Below, piece by piece: positions 24,428 to 33,714 of a stretch of 33,956 nucleotides of DNA. Location: positions 1 through 33,956 of the forward strand of contig JAJXWW010000124.1 in assembly GCA_021781415.1 (NCBI GenBank), given 5' to 3'. The stretch comes from Planctomycetota bacterium (GTDB lineage Bacteria; Planctomycetota; Planctomycetia; Gemmatales; Gemmataceae). How positions within the stretch are numbered: the first letter of the stretch is position 1; every line of letters begins with the position of its first letter. Made by a program: the position numbers and the translations under genes. The notes under the pieces were generated by a model. It saw only the letters and a list, made by a program, of their open reading frames with translations, had not been told where the DNA came from and did not search any database.

Positions 24428-26965
24428 ATGACGCTCACTCGCTTGCCAATGTTGTTGACGCTGGCTCTCATTCTCCACGCCGATGCCGTGCTTCGAGCCG
24501 GCGATCTTTACGCGGGAAAGGAACCCGTCAAGACCGACGCCGTCGCCTTGCCCAAGCCATCCGACATCAAAACGCTCACGGTGCATCCAGCTCAAATTGC
24601 CCTCAAAGGCATCGACGACGCCCAACAATTGATCCTCACCGCCGAGTTGCTCGACGGTCGCGTTCAGGATCTCACCCCCGATGTCAAATACGAAACGGCC
24701 AACAACAAGATCGTCCGCGTCACCAGCACCGGGCGCGTCCTGCCTCTGACGAACGGCAGCACCGAAATCGTCGTCTCCTTCGGCGACAAGGCGGTTAAGG
24801 TTCCCGCGGCGGCAACGAGTTGCGATGTGAATCTGCCCATCAATTTTCCCAATCAGATCGTGCCGATCTTCACCAAACTCGGTTGCAACTCCGGTGGTTG
24901 CCACGGCAAGGCCAGCGGACAAAACGGCTTCAAGATCTCGCTTTTGGGCTTCGAACCGGAGGTCGATTACACCGCTTTGGTGAAGGAAGGCCGAGGCCGT
25001 CGATTGTTTCCCGCCGCACCGGATAGCAGTCTGCTGTTGCTCAAGGCGGCCGGCGGTATGGCCCACGGTGGCGGCAAACGCATGGAAGTCGGCTCCGATG
25101 AATATCGCCTCATCCGCCGATGGATCGTCGCCGGGACTCCCTACGGCGAGAAGACCGATCCCGTCGTCACGCGCATCTCGGTCTTTCCCGAACATCGGGT
25201 GATGACCCGCAACAACCACCAACAATTCGCCGTCTACGCCCACTACAACGACGGCCACATCGAAGACATCACGCGCCGCGCCCAATACGAAAGCAACGAT
25301 CAGGAAGTCGCCGTCGTCGATTCGGCGGCACTGGTTCGCACGCTCGGCATGAGCGGCGAGGCGGCCGTCATGGTCCGCTATCAAGAGTTCGTCGGTACCT
25401 TCCGCGCCACCGTGCCGTTGGGAGCCAAGACACCCAACTACAGCTTCCCCGTACAAACGCTCGTCGATCGACACACTCAAAAGAAATGGCACGATTTGGG
25501 TCTGGTTCCCTCGGAAGGGTGCGGCGACGAGGCATTTATCCGCAGGTTGTCCCTCGATCTGACCGGCACATTGCCGACGCCGGCGCAGGTGATGGCTTTT
25601 GTGAACGATAAAGATCCGCAAAAGCGCGATAAGCTGATCGACCGCCTGTTGGATTCGGAAGAGTACAGCTATTACTTCGCCAATAAATGGGCCGACATTC
25701 TGCACGTCAAGCGGCGCGGCCAACCCGACCGAGCGCGAGGCACCTTCGCCTTTCACGATTGGATTCGCAACAACGTGGCCCGCGACAAGCCGTACAACGA
25801 ATTCGCCCGCGCCATTCTCGGTGCCAGCGGCGACGAAGTGACCAATCCGCCGACCGTGTGGTACAAGGAATTGCAGAACCCCGAACAGTTCGTGGACGAC
25901 ACGGCGCAGGTGTTCCTTGGCCTGCGTTTGGCGTGCGCTCAGTGCCACCATCATCCGTATGAGAAATGGAGCCAGGACGATTATTGGGGCTTGGCCGCCT
26001 TCTTTGGCCGCGTCGCGCGGAAGAACGTCCAGGTTCCCGGCGACGTGAACCAACAGGGTGGCGGACGCCTCGTCGTCTACAGCCGTTCGCGCGGCGGAGT
26101 CACCAACAAACGCACCGGCCAAGCCGCCGTGATGAAACCCCTCGACGGCAAGCCGATGGAAGTCGGTATCTACGACGACCCGCGACAGAAGCTGGTCGAT
26201 TGGATGGTCGATCCGGCCAATCCGTTTTTCGCTCGCGCCGTGGCCAATCGCTATTGGGCGCACTTCTTCGGACGCGGCATCGTCGATCCGCTCGACGACA
26301 TGCGCGTCACCAATCCGCCCAGCAATCCCGAACTGCTCGACGCCTTGGCCAAGGATCTGGTCGATAGCAAGTACAGCCTCAAGCACCTGATCCGCACCAT
26401 CTGCAAGAGCCGGACGTATCAGCTGAGTTCCACGCCCAACGAATTCAACCGTCAAGACAAACAGAACTACGCCCGCTATTATCCGCGCCGCCTCAGCGCC
26501 GAGGTGCTGCTCGACGCGGTCAACCTGGTGACCAACAGCCCGGCGTCGTTCGGCGGTTTGCCGCAAGACAAGCACGCCCCCAATCGCGCCATCATGTTGC
26601 CGGACGAATCGTTCACGTCGTACTTCCTTGATGTGTTCGGTCGGCCGCAGCGCATCAGCGCTTGCGAGTGCGAGCGCGTCAGTGAAGCGAATCTCGCCCA
26701 GGCGCTGCACTTGCTCAATTCCGATGAGATTCAAGGCAAGGTCGGTCGTGCCGGGGGCCGAGCCGACATGCTGGTCAAAGATCCGCGTCCCGAAGCCGAG
26801 AAGGTGGACGAACTGTTCCTCTGGGCCTTCGCCCGCAAACCGACCGACGATCAGCGGAATGCGGCCTTGCAACACTTGGCCAAGAACGCCGCCAACAAGA
26901 AGCTCGCCTACGAGAACATCCTGTGGGCGCTCCTGAACACCAAAGAGTTCATCTTCAATCGCTGA
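24428..26965 (+). CDS. DUF1549/DUF1553 protein with Ig-like and cytochrome c-like motifs
   Basis: A protein of 845 residues. A signal peptide (about 1-24, LPMLLTLALILHADAVLRAG) is followed by a BIG2-type Ig-like domain (about 40-130, LTAELLDGRVQDLTPDVKYE). A planctomycete cytochrome-like domain comes next, with LGCNSGGCHGKASG (Cys153, Cys158, His159). A second Ig-like stretch lies near 245-340. DUF1549 starts near 365 (FIRRLSLDLTGTLPTPAQV) and contains CAQCHHHP (Cys503, Cys506, His507). DUF1553 follows, with FARAVANRYWAHFFGRGIVDP near 600. Such proteins are abundant in planctomycetes, often paired with DUF1501 proteins, and are of unknown function; no DUF1501 gene is adjacent here. ATG at 24428 is chosen at the signal peptide; an in-frame upstream extension lacks a signal. 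Confidence 0.92.
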   Translation: MTLTRLPMLLTLALILHADAVLRAGDLYAGKEPVKTDAVALPKPSDIKTLTVHPAQIALKGIDDAQQLILTAELLDGRVQDLTPDVKYETANNKIVRVTSTGRVLPLTNGSTEIVVSFGDKAVKVPAAATSCDVNLPINFPNQIVPIFTKLGCNSGGCHGKASGQNGFKISLLGFEPEVDYTALVKEGRGRRLFPAAPDSSLLLLKAAGGMAHGGGKRMEVGSDEYRLIRRWIVAGTPYGEKTDPVVTRISVFPEHRVMTRNNHQQFAVYAHYNDGHIEDITRRAQYESNDQEVAVVDSAALVRTLGMSGEAAVMVRYQEFVGTFRATVPLGAKTPNYSFPVQTLVDRHTQKKWHDLGLVPSEGCGDEAFIRRLSLDLTGTLPTPAQVMAFVNDKDPQKRDKLIDRLLDSEEYSYYFANKWADILHVKRRGQPDRARGTFAFHDWIRNNVARDKPYNEFARAILGASGDEVTNPPTVWYKELQNPEQFVDDTAQVFLGLRLACAQCHHHPYEKWSQDDYWGLAAFFGRVARKNVQVPGDVNQQGGGRLVVYSRSRGGVTNKRTGQAAVMKPLDGKPMEVGIYDDPRQKLVDWMVDPANPFFARAVANRYWAHFFGRGIVDPLDDMRVTNPPSNPELLDALAKDLVDSKYSLKHLIRTICKSRTYQLSSTPNEFNRQDKQNYARYYPRRLSAEVLLDAVNLVTNSPASFGGLPQDKHAPNRAIMLPDESFTSYFLDVFGRPQRISACECERVSEANLAQALHLLNSDEIQGKVGRAGGRADMLVKDPRPEAEKVDELFLWAFARKPTDDQRNAALQHLAKNAANKKLAYENILWALLNTKEFIFNR

Positions 26966-26984
26966 GAATCCCGGTCATACCGCT

Positions 26985-27021
26985 CCCCTCTCTCCCTCAG
27001 CCGGGAGAGAGGGGATGTCTT
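26985..27021 (+). terminator. Strong hairpin terminator after the DUF1549/DUF1553 gene
   Basis: CCCCTCTCTCCC (26985-26996) pairs perfectly with GGGAGAGAGGGG (27003-27014) around a 6-base loop, 20 bases after the stop, with ATGTCTTTTCT following. The arms resemble the CCCCTCTCCCC hairpins of the longer palindromic elements. Confidence 0.65.
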
Positions 27022-27179
27022 TTCTCCTCGATCCCGCGAAGCGATCCTTTCTTCGATGGTCCGACAATCCAAGTCTCGGCCAAAACTCTCGTATATAATC
27101 GGCGATACGTCCACGGAAAAGATTGCGCCGACGAAGTCCGGCTCTCCAGCCCGACGGCGACGCGGTACGGAGTTTCTCC

Positions 27180-28520
27180 ATGAACGACCGACGAATCGAA
27201 CGACCGAGCTGGTATCACGGTGTCACCTCGTATCAATGGTTGGTGCTGCTGGTCGCATCGCTGGGTTGGGTTTTCGATGTGTTCGAGGGCCAAATTTTCG
27301 TAGCCAGCATGAACGAGGCCATGCCCTCGCTATTGCCCGCCGATCAAAACAACGCTGGAAACATTGCCTATTTCAACAACATCGCCTTGGGGGCGTTTAA
27401 CCTGGGCGGCGCGGTCGGCGGCGTCCTCTTTGGTATGTTGAGCGACCGCATCGGCCGCAAGCGGACGCTGACGTACACCATTTGGATGTACTCGCTGTTC
27501 ACGTTTGTCTCGGCGTTCGCAACCACCTGGTGGCAATTGGCCGTGTGTCGCTTCCTGGTGGCTTTGGGCGTGGGGGGAGAATGGGCCGTGGCCAGCGCGC
27601 TCGTCGCCGAAGTCTTTCCACGACGAGCCCGCGCCTGGTCGCAATCGATCTTCCATGCGTCGAGCGTTCTGGGCACATTCCTGGCCGTGGCCGCCGGGAT
27701 GTTCGTCGTCGGCAATCCTCGGTTGTCGATAAGTCTGCCCTGGTTCGGAAACGCCTGGCAACTGACGAGATGGCGTCTGGGGTTTCTGCTCGGCGTGATC
27801 CCGGCTCTGCTCATCGTCTGGATTCGCCTCGTGGTGCGCGAGCCGGAAATGTGGCTTAAGACGCGGCGAGACTCGCCGGAGAGCAAGGCATCGCTCTGGC
27901 AGCTTTTTGGGCCGCAACTGCGCCGCCGCACGTTCGTCGGCGTCGGCTTGGCCGCCGTCGGCTTGGCCACCTTTTGGGGCACGCACATCTACGGCAAAGA
28001 CGTTTACCGCCGGGCCTATCAGATCGAAACGCCCGCCGCCAACGCCGACGATCTCAAACGCATCGAGATGATCGGCATGTTCCTCGTCACGCTCGGTGGC
28101 GGCGTGGGGCTGCTTTCCTTCGGCCCGCTTTGCGAACGCCTGAGTCGGCGCGGCGCATTCCTGTTCTTTCACATCGGCGGTTGCACGACCTCGCTTCTGC
28201 TCTTTCAATGCAAGTGGGACTACAGCGCACTCGGCTACTTCTTGCCCCTCTTCGGCTTCTGGACGCTCGGCATGCACGCCGGTTACGCCGTCTATTTCCC
28301 AGAGTTGTTTCCGACCCGGCTGCGGAGTACGGGCGGGGGGTTCTGCTTCAACGCCGGCCGTATTTTGGTGCCGCCCGTTCTGTTTCTCAGCGGGTGGATG
28401 CAGAAGGATTGGGGCATCGGCCTCTCCAACGCCGCCTCGCTCCTGAGTTTGCTCTTTCTCGCCGGCGCGTTGCTATTGATTCTCGCGCCGGAAACGAAGG
28501 GGCGAGAACTACCCGCGTGA
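27180..28520 (+). CDS. MFS transporter (metabolite:H+ symporter type)
   Basis: A protein of 446 residues with about twelve membrane helices. The inter-helix motif GMLSDRIGRKRTL (about 85-97) is the major-facilitator signature. RFLVALGVGGEWAVASALVAEVFP (from about 124) resembles helix 4-5 of the sugar and aromatic-acid symporters. The second half has a long cytoplasmic loop (RLVVREPEMWLKTRRDSPESK) and closes with PETKGREL, another family hallmark. It probably imports a small organic solute with protons; the substrate cannot be deduced. ATG at 27180 has GGAG upstream. It is monocistronic, isolated by a terminator on the left and a palindromic element on the right. Confidence 0.92.
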   Translation: MNDRRIERPSWYHGVTSYQWLVLLVASLGWVFDVFEGQIFVASMNEAMPSLLPADQNNAGNIAYFNNIALGAFNLGGAVGGVLFGMLSDRIGRKRTLTYTIWMYSLFTFVSAFATTWWQLAVCRFLVALGVGGEWAVASALVAEVFPRRARAWSQSIFHASSVLGTFLAVAAGMFVVGNPRLSISLPWFGNAWQLTRWRLGFLLGVIPALLIVWIRLVVREPEMWLKTRRDSPESKASLWQLFGPQLRRRTFVGVGLAAVGLATFWGTHIYGKDVYRRAYQIETPAANADDLKRIEMIGMFLVTLGGGVGLLSFGPLCERLSRRGAFLFFHIGGCTTSLLLFQCKWDYSALGYFLPLFGFWTLGMHAGYAVYFPELFPTRLRSTGGGFCFNAGRILVPPVLFLSGWMQKDWGIGLSNAASLLSLLFLAGALLLILAPETKGRELPA

Positions 28521-28584
28521 CGGCCCCGATTCCGCGGGCAAACCGAGACGCTATCGTGTAAGATTACTGCGCTGCTCTTGGATT

Positions 28585-28792
28585 CTCCCCTCTCCCCTGT
28601 ACCCAGGGGAGAGGGGCTGGGGGGTGAGGGGAAAGAGACGGTAGGAGACGCCGAATCCGCTCGATTTCTCCAAACCCCTCACCCCCGGCCCCTCTCCCCT
28701 GAGTACAGGGGAGAGGGGGGTGTTGCCCGCGTCCACGGCAGCGCTACTCCCCTGTCCCCAGAGTACAGGGGAGAGGGAAGTAACGCTGTTCT
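28585..28792. repeat. Second copy of the palindromic intergenic element
   Basis: This element closely matches the one at 10874-11040. It has a CCCCTCTCCCC/GGGGAGAGGGG hairpin, then GGGGTGAGGGGAAAGAGACG, a GGAGACGCCGAA spacer, CAAACCCCTCACCCCCGG, and a second hairpin. It carries an extra third hairpin (about 28747-28777) and imperfect versions of the terminal GCGCT repeats. It fills most of the spacer between the MFS gene and the YqjD-like gene. Confidence 0.8.
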
Positions 28793-28849
28793 GGTAAACT
28801 GTCGAGAGACTCTTCACGACCGCACCCTCTTGCACAAAGGAGAACCATC

Positions 28850-29053
28850 GTGGCCGACACACCCGATTTGCGAAACAGCGCCGCGGAATCGTTGACGGAG
28901 GCCGTTTGCGACAAGTCCCATGTGATCGACAAAGTTCAAGAGCTTACCAAAGACCTAACGGAACTGATTCGCCGCCATCCTCTGCCGGCGCTCGCGGTCG
29001 GCGTGGGAATCGGCTTCTTGTTGGGTCAAATCCTTCACCGCCGAGAGGCTTGA
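28850..29053 (+). CDS. Small membrane-anchored protein, YqjD/ElaB-like (DUF883)
   Basis: A protein of 67 residues from GTG at 28850, with AAAGGAGAA as a good ribosome binding site. A charged amphipathic N-terminal helix (to about 42) leads into RRHPLPALAVGVGIGFLLGQ (about 41-60), the C-terminal membrane segment and glycine zipper typical of the DUF883 family. E. coli homologues attach to the inner membrane and bind ribosomes in stationary phase; whether that holds here is unknown. The next gene starts two bases after its stop, so it heads a three-gene operon of envelope proteins, the same set and order as YqjD-YqjE-type clusters. Confidence 0.8.
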   Translation: MADTPDLRNSAAESLTEAVCDKSHVIDKVQELTKDLTELIRRHPLPALAVGVGIGFLLGQILHRREA

Positions 29054-29055
29054 GC

Positions 29056-29454
29056 ATGGACGCGCGCGAAGGATCATCGCAATCCAACACAACGCCGCTG
29101 CTAACCGGCATCGTTGCCGACATGCGGTTGCTGATCGAACAACAGACGCAATTGCTGCGCTCGGAGATCCGCGACGACTTGCGCAAAGCGCGTACGGGAC
29201 TCCTCTTGCTGGGGGCGAGTCTGGGGGTCGTCGCGTCCGGCGGATTGTTGCTGTGTTTCATGCTGCCGTGGCTGCTCCATTGGCTCACCGCCTGGCCGGA
29301 GTGGTTGTGCTGCGGACTTTTCGGGGTGCTGTTCCTCGGCGTGGGAGTTGCGATGGCGTACCTGGGCTTCAACCAATTCCGGAAATCGGCCTCGCTCTCG
29401 GAATCGACGGCGGCGCTCAAGGAAAACCTCGCATGTCTTCTGAGACGGAACTGA
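29056..29454 (+). CDS. YqjE-like phage-holin family membrane protein (DUF1469)
   Basis: A protein of 132 residues. An N-terminal amphipathic helix with LLIEQQTQLLRSEIRDDLRKAR (about 24-46) precedes two membrane helices: LLLLGASLGVVASGGLLLCF (about 49-68) and LCCGLFGVLFLGVGVAMAYL (about 84-103). The C-terminus is charged. This layout matches the Phage_holin_3_6/YqjE family of putative actinobacterial and proteobacterial holin-like proteins, which are not proven holins. It starts 2 bases after the YqjD-like stop and overlaps the next gene by 22 bases, so translation is probably coupled. Confidence 0.82.
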   Translation: MDAREGSSQSNTTPLLTGIVADMRLLIEQQTQLLRSEIRDDLRKARTGLLLLGASLGVVASGGLLLCFMLPWLLHWLTAWPEWLCCGLFGVLFLGVGVAMAYLGFNQFRKSASLSESTAALKENLACLLRRN

Positions 29455-29987
29455 TTGCGGCACAAATGCGGCAAACGCGCGCCGCTCTGACCGACAAACT
29501 CGACACCTTGGAGAACGGGGTTCGCGGCACGGCGGACGCCATCGACCGAACCGTTCGAGACGTGGGAACGACCGTAAGCGGAACCGCCGAGGACGTGCGC
29601 GCGCTCCTGCGCGAGAGACTTGCGACCGCGCTCGACGCGCTCGATCCAACGCGGCAGGTCGAACGGCATCCGTGGCTGATGCTCGGCGGAGCGGTCCTCG
29701 CCGGATACGTCGCCGAAGCGATGTTACACCGTACAGAGGGCCAAAGTCCGGTAAACGGCGAGTCTCCTCCAAACCATGCCGGTCCCTCGTGCCGCAAGGC
29801 GTTCGTCGATGCCCTGGCTCCGGGTGTGGAAAAGCTGAAAGGCGTCTATTTGGGACTGGTTCTGGCCGCGGCGCGCGACGCGATGAGCGATTCGGTTCCG
29901 GAGGAGATGCGCAAGAGTGTAACCGACTTTGTGGATTGCTTTACGGTCAATCTTGGCATCGAACCTCATCCGCCGCGCGCCGGTTAG
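29433..29987 (+). CDS. DUF3618-like membrane protein, third gene of the YqjD/YqjE operon
   Basis: A protein of 184 residues. The N-terminus ELIAAQMRQTRAALTDKLDTLE (about 6-27) is the DUF3618 signature helix. It is followed by a helical region with TADAIDRTVRDVGTTVSGTAEDV and a single membrane segment (about 79-96, HPWLMLGGAVLAGYVAEAML). A further 80-residue tail contains an amphipathic stretch around 131-150. The gene begins 22 bases inside the YqjE-like gene, in another frame. Members of this set are thought to organise or protect the membrane under stress, but no function is proved. The stop codon lies inside a hairpin shared with the convergent gene. Confidence 0.78.
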   Translation: MSSETELIAAQMRQTRAALTDKLDTLENGVRGTADAIDRTVRDVGTTVSGTAEDVRALLRERLATALDALDPTRQVERHPWLMLGGAVLAGYVAEAMLHRTEGQSPVNGESPPNHAGPSCRKAFVDALAPGVEKLKGVYLGLVLAAARDAMSDSVPEEMRKSVTDFVDCFTVNLGIEPHPPRAG

Positions 29988-30042
29988 CCGCGACGCGGAG
30001 CGGAGCGCGTTCGCTTTGCCGCGCTCCGCTTCGCAGCGAACC
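29982..30042. terminator. Bidirectional hairpin between convergent genes
   Basis: AGCGGAGCGCG (29999-30009) pairs perfectly with CGCGCTCCGCT (30020-30030). Outer bases GGTTaGC.../...GCgAACC extend the stem imperfectly to 29982 and 30042. The structure spans both stop codons of the flanking convergent genes. Its GGTTAGCCGCGACGCG core matches the palindrome at 24197-24268. Confidence 0.65.
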
Positions 30043-33000
30043 TACTTGCCGACGAGGCGCTTCAATTCCTGATCCGCCAGAATCGTGAAGTAGAATCCGT
30101 GCGGGTTCCCGCCGTTGTTGATCTTGAGCAAGATGCGATTGACCCCCTTCTTGAGTTTCGCCTTCACGGTATACTGCTCCGGCGCGGCGGCGCTGTGATC
30201 GCGGCTGGCATGGACGACTTCACCGTTGATCCACAAGCGCGAGCAATCGTCCGCCCCCAGCAGGATCGTCGTCTCTTGATCGAGCGGCGATTCGATTTCG
30301 CGGTAGAGATACGACACGATTTGCTCGCTGTCGGGCGCATAAAACGCCTGTAGATCGACGTATCCCCTCGCGTCCGGCTTGACCGTCTTCCAACGCACTG
30401 GGCCGGACTTGCCCGGATACGACGCCTTCAAATCGACGCCTTTCTCCGGCGGCATGAGGCGCTCGAAACCGGCGTCGCCCTCGCCGTTGTCGAAAGGTCC
30501 GACGATGTGCCACCAATCCATGCCCAGCGCCGGCGTCTTCTGCTCGAACAGATAGGCCACGATGTCCACGAGATCGTCTTCGGTCATGTAAACGAGCAAA
30601 TTGTCCGGCATGAGGGACGTCGGGCTTTTTACACGACTTTCGATGTCCTTTTTGTTGATCTTCGTGTCTTTGCCGTTGCCGTCGCGCAGTGTGACACTCT
30701 CCGGCGCTTCCTCGACGATGAGGCCGACCAGCGATAGCCCCTTCGTCGTCTCGATCTGCCAATTGAGGTACTGATCGGCGATGGCCTTGCTCGGATTCAG
30801 AATCGACTCGAACAAATCTTGCTTACTCGCCTTCTTGCCAATGACGGATAAATCGGGTCCGATTTGTCCTCCGATGCCGCGAATCGAATGGCATTTGAGA
30901 CAAAGCATGTCATTCTTAATGCTGGCGGCGAGCAACTGTTTGCCGCGCTGGACATTGCCCTTGCGCGAAAGGAGTTGTTCGAGGGATGGCAGTTTCTTGG
31001 GATCGATCTTGCCCGGCGCGGGGAAGGCGATCATGGCCTTGTTGCGTAGGTCGATGTAAGAACTGTTGCGCAGCAGCCGTCCGGCATCGGCGACGAGATC
31101 CGCCGGCAGTTTCTTTTGGGCGTGCTGTGCCAGCAGCCATTGTGAACCGGGCCGCGTTCCGACGAGCGCCGACAGCGCCGCTTGCCTTCCCGATCCCTTG
31201 GCGGCGAGGGTTTCTTGTAGAGCTTTCAGCGCGGCTTCCGCGATCTCGGCGTCGCGGCGCAGCTGAGCGAGGCGGCCCAGAGATTCCGCCGCCTCGCCGC
31301 CGATGAGTTTATCGTCGATTTGGCCCTTGAGCGTGGAGATCGACTTGAAGGTGGGCAATTGGCCGAGCGTTCGCGCGGCTGACCGTCGTGTCGCTTCTTT
31401 CTCCCTGGCATCCTTGACAATCGTTGCCACGCGCTCCGCAGCCGCCCAGCGTTCCGCCGCACCGATTAGCAGCAAACCCGTCGCGCGGGAATCGTCTTTG
31501 GCAAGAAGATCGTCAATGGTCTCTGCGAGGGCTTTGCTGTCGCGCAATGATCGCCACTTTCCAGGTAAGAATAGTTTCAAGTTCTCGATTATCTTCTCGC
31601 GCACCTCGGCGGGAATATCCGAGCGCAGCACTTTCAAGAGCGATGCTCCGGCTTCCTTATCGTCGGAAGCGGCGAGAATGTCCACGATCTGCGCGCGTTG
31701 CGCGGCGGGGATTTTCGCATCGACGAGCCGTTTTTCCAACACCGGCATCATGCCCGGCGGCCGCAATTCCCAGACGAGGCCGGCAACCGTGTCGTTCCAT
31801 TCGGGGAAATGCTTGGCGAAGTCGCCGAGGATGATCTCGCGTCGCTTCGGATCGTGTCCAACGGCGATGCCGATGGCTTCGAGATAAAAGCGATCCTTGC
31901 CGTCGTACTTTTTGGCCAGTTCATAGATGACAGGTTTAGCCACTTTTGCATCTGTATCTTTTAACGTGAGCAAGAATTCACGCTGGGCCTCGCGATTCAA
32001 ATCGAGGTCTTTTAAGTAAGATTTAAGTTTGGCAGGATTTTCTGTAAGGAGCTTTGCAATTTTTTGCCTAGTCAAATCACGTTCAAGCCGAAAAAGCATA
32101 GGCCACAAAACCTTCCGCTCGTCATCGAAAAGCATCATCGCGTAGCCAATGGCAATTGGCTTTCCATCGTCTTCTTTCGCTGCTTTTAGGAGGGAAGGCG
32201 TCATTGTCCAGAATAATCGAGCCTTCAGGAAGGATGGAGCGTCTTTGAAACCAGCTTTGAGTATCTCCATGACTTGCTGTTCATTCATGCCCCTGCTCGT
32301 CGAAATCGCCATGTACTGGGTAGCTCGATTTGGAGAGGCGAGCGCAGCGAGTATTCCATAATTTGTCGCTAAATCCACCTTCGGCACGCTGTACTTATTC
32401 CCCTTCGGTGCCAGGCGATAGATTCGCCCGCGCGTCGTGTCGCCCATGCCGTGGCCACCGACGCCGGGATCGTACCAATCGGATACGAAGACGCTGCCGT
32501 CCGGCGCGACGCAAATATCCGAGGGACGAAACCAATTATCGCTACTCGTCACCATGTCCTCGCGCTCCACGTCGTAGCCCGCTCCCTGCGGCTTGAGATG
32601 ATAGCAGCGAACGTGCCGTGGTCCGGCGTCAACGTGCAAAAGCTGGCCCTGATATTTCTTGGGCAACAGCGTGCCTTCGTAAACGCACATGCCGGTCGGC
32701 GAACCGAAGCCGGTGCGCAGAATCTTCGGCACGATGCCGGGCTGCTCCTCGTGCCAATGGCTCTGGCCGGGTCCGCGTGGATGATAGCCGTAGTTGCCGC
32801 CGGGCATGACGTAGCAGATGCGCGTCTGCTGATTGCCGTCGTCGTCGTTATCGGACATAAAGACGTTGCCGAAGCTATCGACGCACGGCTCGTAGGGATT
32901 ACGGAAGTTGTGGGCAATCAGTTCGAGATTCTTGCCGTCGAGATCGCAGCGCCAAACGGTTCCGGCACGGCAGTCGGTATCGTTGCTCGTCCACTTGCGG

Positions 33001-33614
33001 CCCTTGCCGTCGGACGATTGTAGATTGCGAACGCCTTGATCGCCGACGCTGAAATAGAGTTTGCCGTCCGGCCCGATGAGAATGCCGTGAACGCCGTGGT
33101 CGTGATCGAATCCGCCGAAGCCAGTGAGCAACTTCTTCGGCGGGCCATCGGCCTTGCCGTCGCCGTCCTTGTCTTCAAACACCAGAATGTCCGGCGATTG
33201 ACAGACGTAAACCTTGTAAGAGAACTCTCCCTTGCGGTCGCGGCTCGGTTCGGCGGCTACGGCGATGCCGAGCGGCGCGAGCAGCTCCGGCGACTGATAA
33301 AACGTCGTCGCTTTGTCCGCAATGCCCTTGCCCTTGCTGTCTTCGAGAATGACGATGCGGTCGCCTTCGGGACGATTGAGCTTCTTCATACCGCGCAGCT
33401 TGTTGCGGTAATTGACCGACTCACAGACCCAGACACGGCCCTTGTGGTCGATGTCGATGCAGGTGGGATTGACGAACAGCGGCTCAGACGCCCACAGCTT
33501 CATCTCCAGGCCATCGGCAACGGTGAAGGTGGAGGCCGCCTTTTCCGGAGGCAGCTGAGCGTGGACGGCACTGCAAAGAAATAGCAAGGCGATGGATTGC
33601 AGACAGCGATTCAT
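30042..33614 (-). CDS. PVC-type heme-binding protein with N-terminal propeller and HEAT-like repeats
   Basis: A protein of 1190 residues. A signal peptide (1-19, MNRCLQSIALLFLCSAVHA) is followed by a glucose/sorbosone-dehydrogenase-like beta-propeller (about 25-410, with GRVWVCESVNY, GGFDHDHGVHGILIGPDGKLY and SDNDDDGNQQTRI). Alpha-helical HEAT-like repeats occupy about 430-880. A c-type heme domain follows, with MLCLKCHSIRG (Cys905, Cys908, His909) and a distal SLMPDNLLVYMTEDDLVDIVAYL containing a candidate methionine ligand. A C-terminal beta-sandwich (about 1060-1190, with DDCSRLWINGEVVHASRDH) ends the chain. This layout is the planctomycete membrane-bound dehydrogenase type, thought to oxidise sugars or polymers outside the cytoplasm. 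No substrate can be named. ATG at 33614 is well placed at the signal peptide. Confidence 0.92.
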   Translation of the reverse strand: MNRCLQSIALLFLCSAVHAQLPPEKAASTFTVADGLEMKLWASEPLFVNPTCIDIDHKGRVWVCESVNYRNKLRGMKKLNRPEGDRIVILEDSKGKGIADKATTFYQSPELLAPLGIAVAAEPSRDRKGEFSYKVYVCQSPDILVFEDKDGDGKADGPPKKLLTGFGGFDHDHGVHGILIGPDGKLYFSVGDQGVRNLQSSDGKGRKWTSNDTDCRAGTVWRCDLDGKNLELIAHNFRNPYEPCVDSFGNVFMSDNDDDGNQQTRICYVMPGGNYGYHPRGPGQSHWHEEQPGIVPKILRTGFGSPTGMCVYEGTLLPKKYQGQLLHVDAGPRHVRCYHLKPQGAGYDVEREDMVTSSDNWFRPSDICVAPDGSVFVSDWYDPGVGGHGMGDTTRGRIYRLAPKGNKYSVPKVDLATNYGILAALASPNRATQYMAISTSRGMNEQQVMEILKAGFKDAPSFLKARLFWTMTPSLLKAAKEDDGKPIAIGYAMMLFDDERKVLWPMLFRLERDLTRQKIAKLLTENPAKLKSYLKDLDLNREAQREFLLTLKDTDAKVAKPVIYELAKKYDGKDRFYLEAIGIAVGHDPKRREIILGDFAKHFPEWNDTVAGLVWELRPPGMMPVLEKRLVDAKIPAAQRAQIVDILAASDDKEAGASLLKVLRSDIPAEVREKIIENLKLFLPGKWRSLRDSKALAETIDDLLAKDDSRATGLLLIGAAERWAAAERVATIVKDAREKEATRRSAARTLGQLPTFKSISTLKGQIDDKLIGGEAAESLGRLAQLRRDAEIAEAALKALQETLAAKGSGRQAALSALVGTRPGSQWLLAQHAQKKLPADLVADAGRLLRNSSYIDLRNKAMIAFPAPGKIDPKKLPSLEQLLSRKGNVQRGKQLLAASIKNDMLCLKCHSIRGIGGQIGPDLSVIGKKASKQDLFESILNPSKAIADQYLNWQIETTKGLSLVGLIVEEAPESVTLRDGNGKDTKINKKDIESRVKSPTSLMPDNLLVYMTEDDLVDIVAYLFEQKTPALGMDWWHIVGPFDNGEGDAGFERLMPPEKGVDLKASYPGKSGPVRWKTVKPDARGYVDLQAFYAPDSEQIVSYLYREIESPLDQETTILLGADDCSRLWINGEVVHASRDHSAAAPEQYTVKAKLKKGVNRILLKINNGGNPHGFYFTILADQELKRLVGK

Positions 33615-33714
33615 GGCGGATCGTAAACTCCCAGGAACGAGGGCGAGCGGACGGTGAGCAAATACGGCGAGGGTCAGTATAGCAGAGTCAATCGCTCTGC
33701 TCCAGCGTCTCGTC

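Noticed and set aside
24353..26875. 840-codon open frame on the minus strand
   Set aside because: It lies entirely opposite the DUF1549/DUF1553 gene, whose domains are certain. Long antisense frames arise from GC-rich codon use. No motif or start signal supports it.
29056..29454. Phage origin suggested by the holin-family name
   Set aside because: The family name is historical. The operon context with YqjD-like and DUF3618-like genes indicates an envelope cluster, and no phage genes are present.
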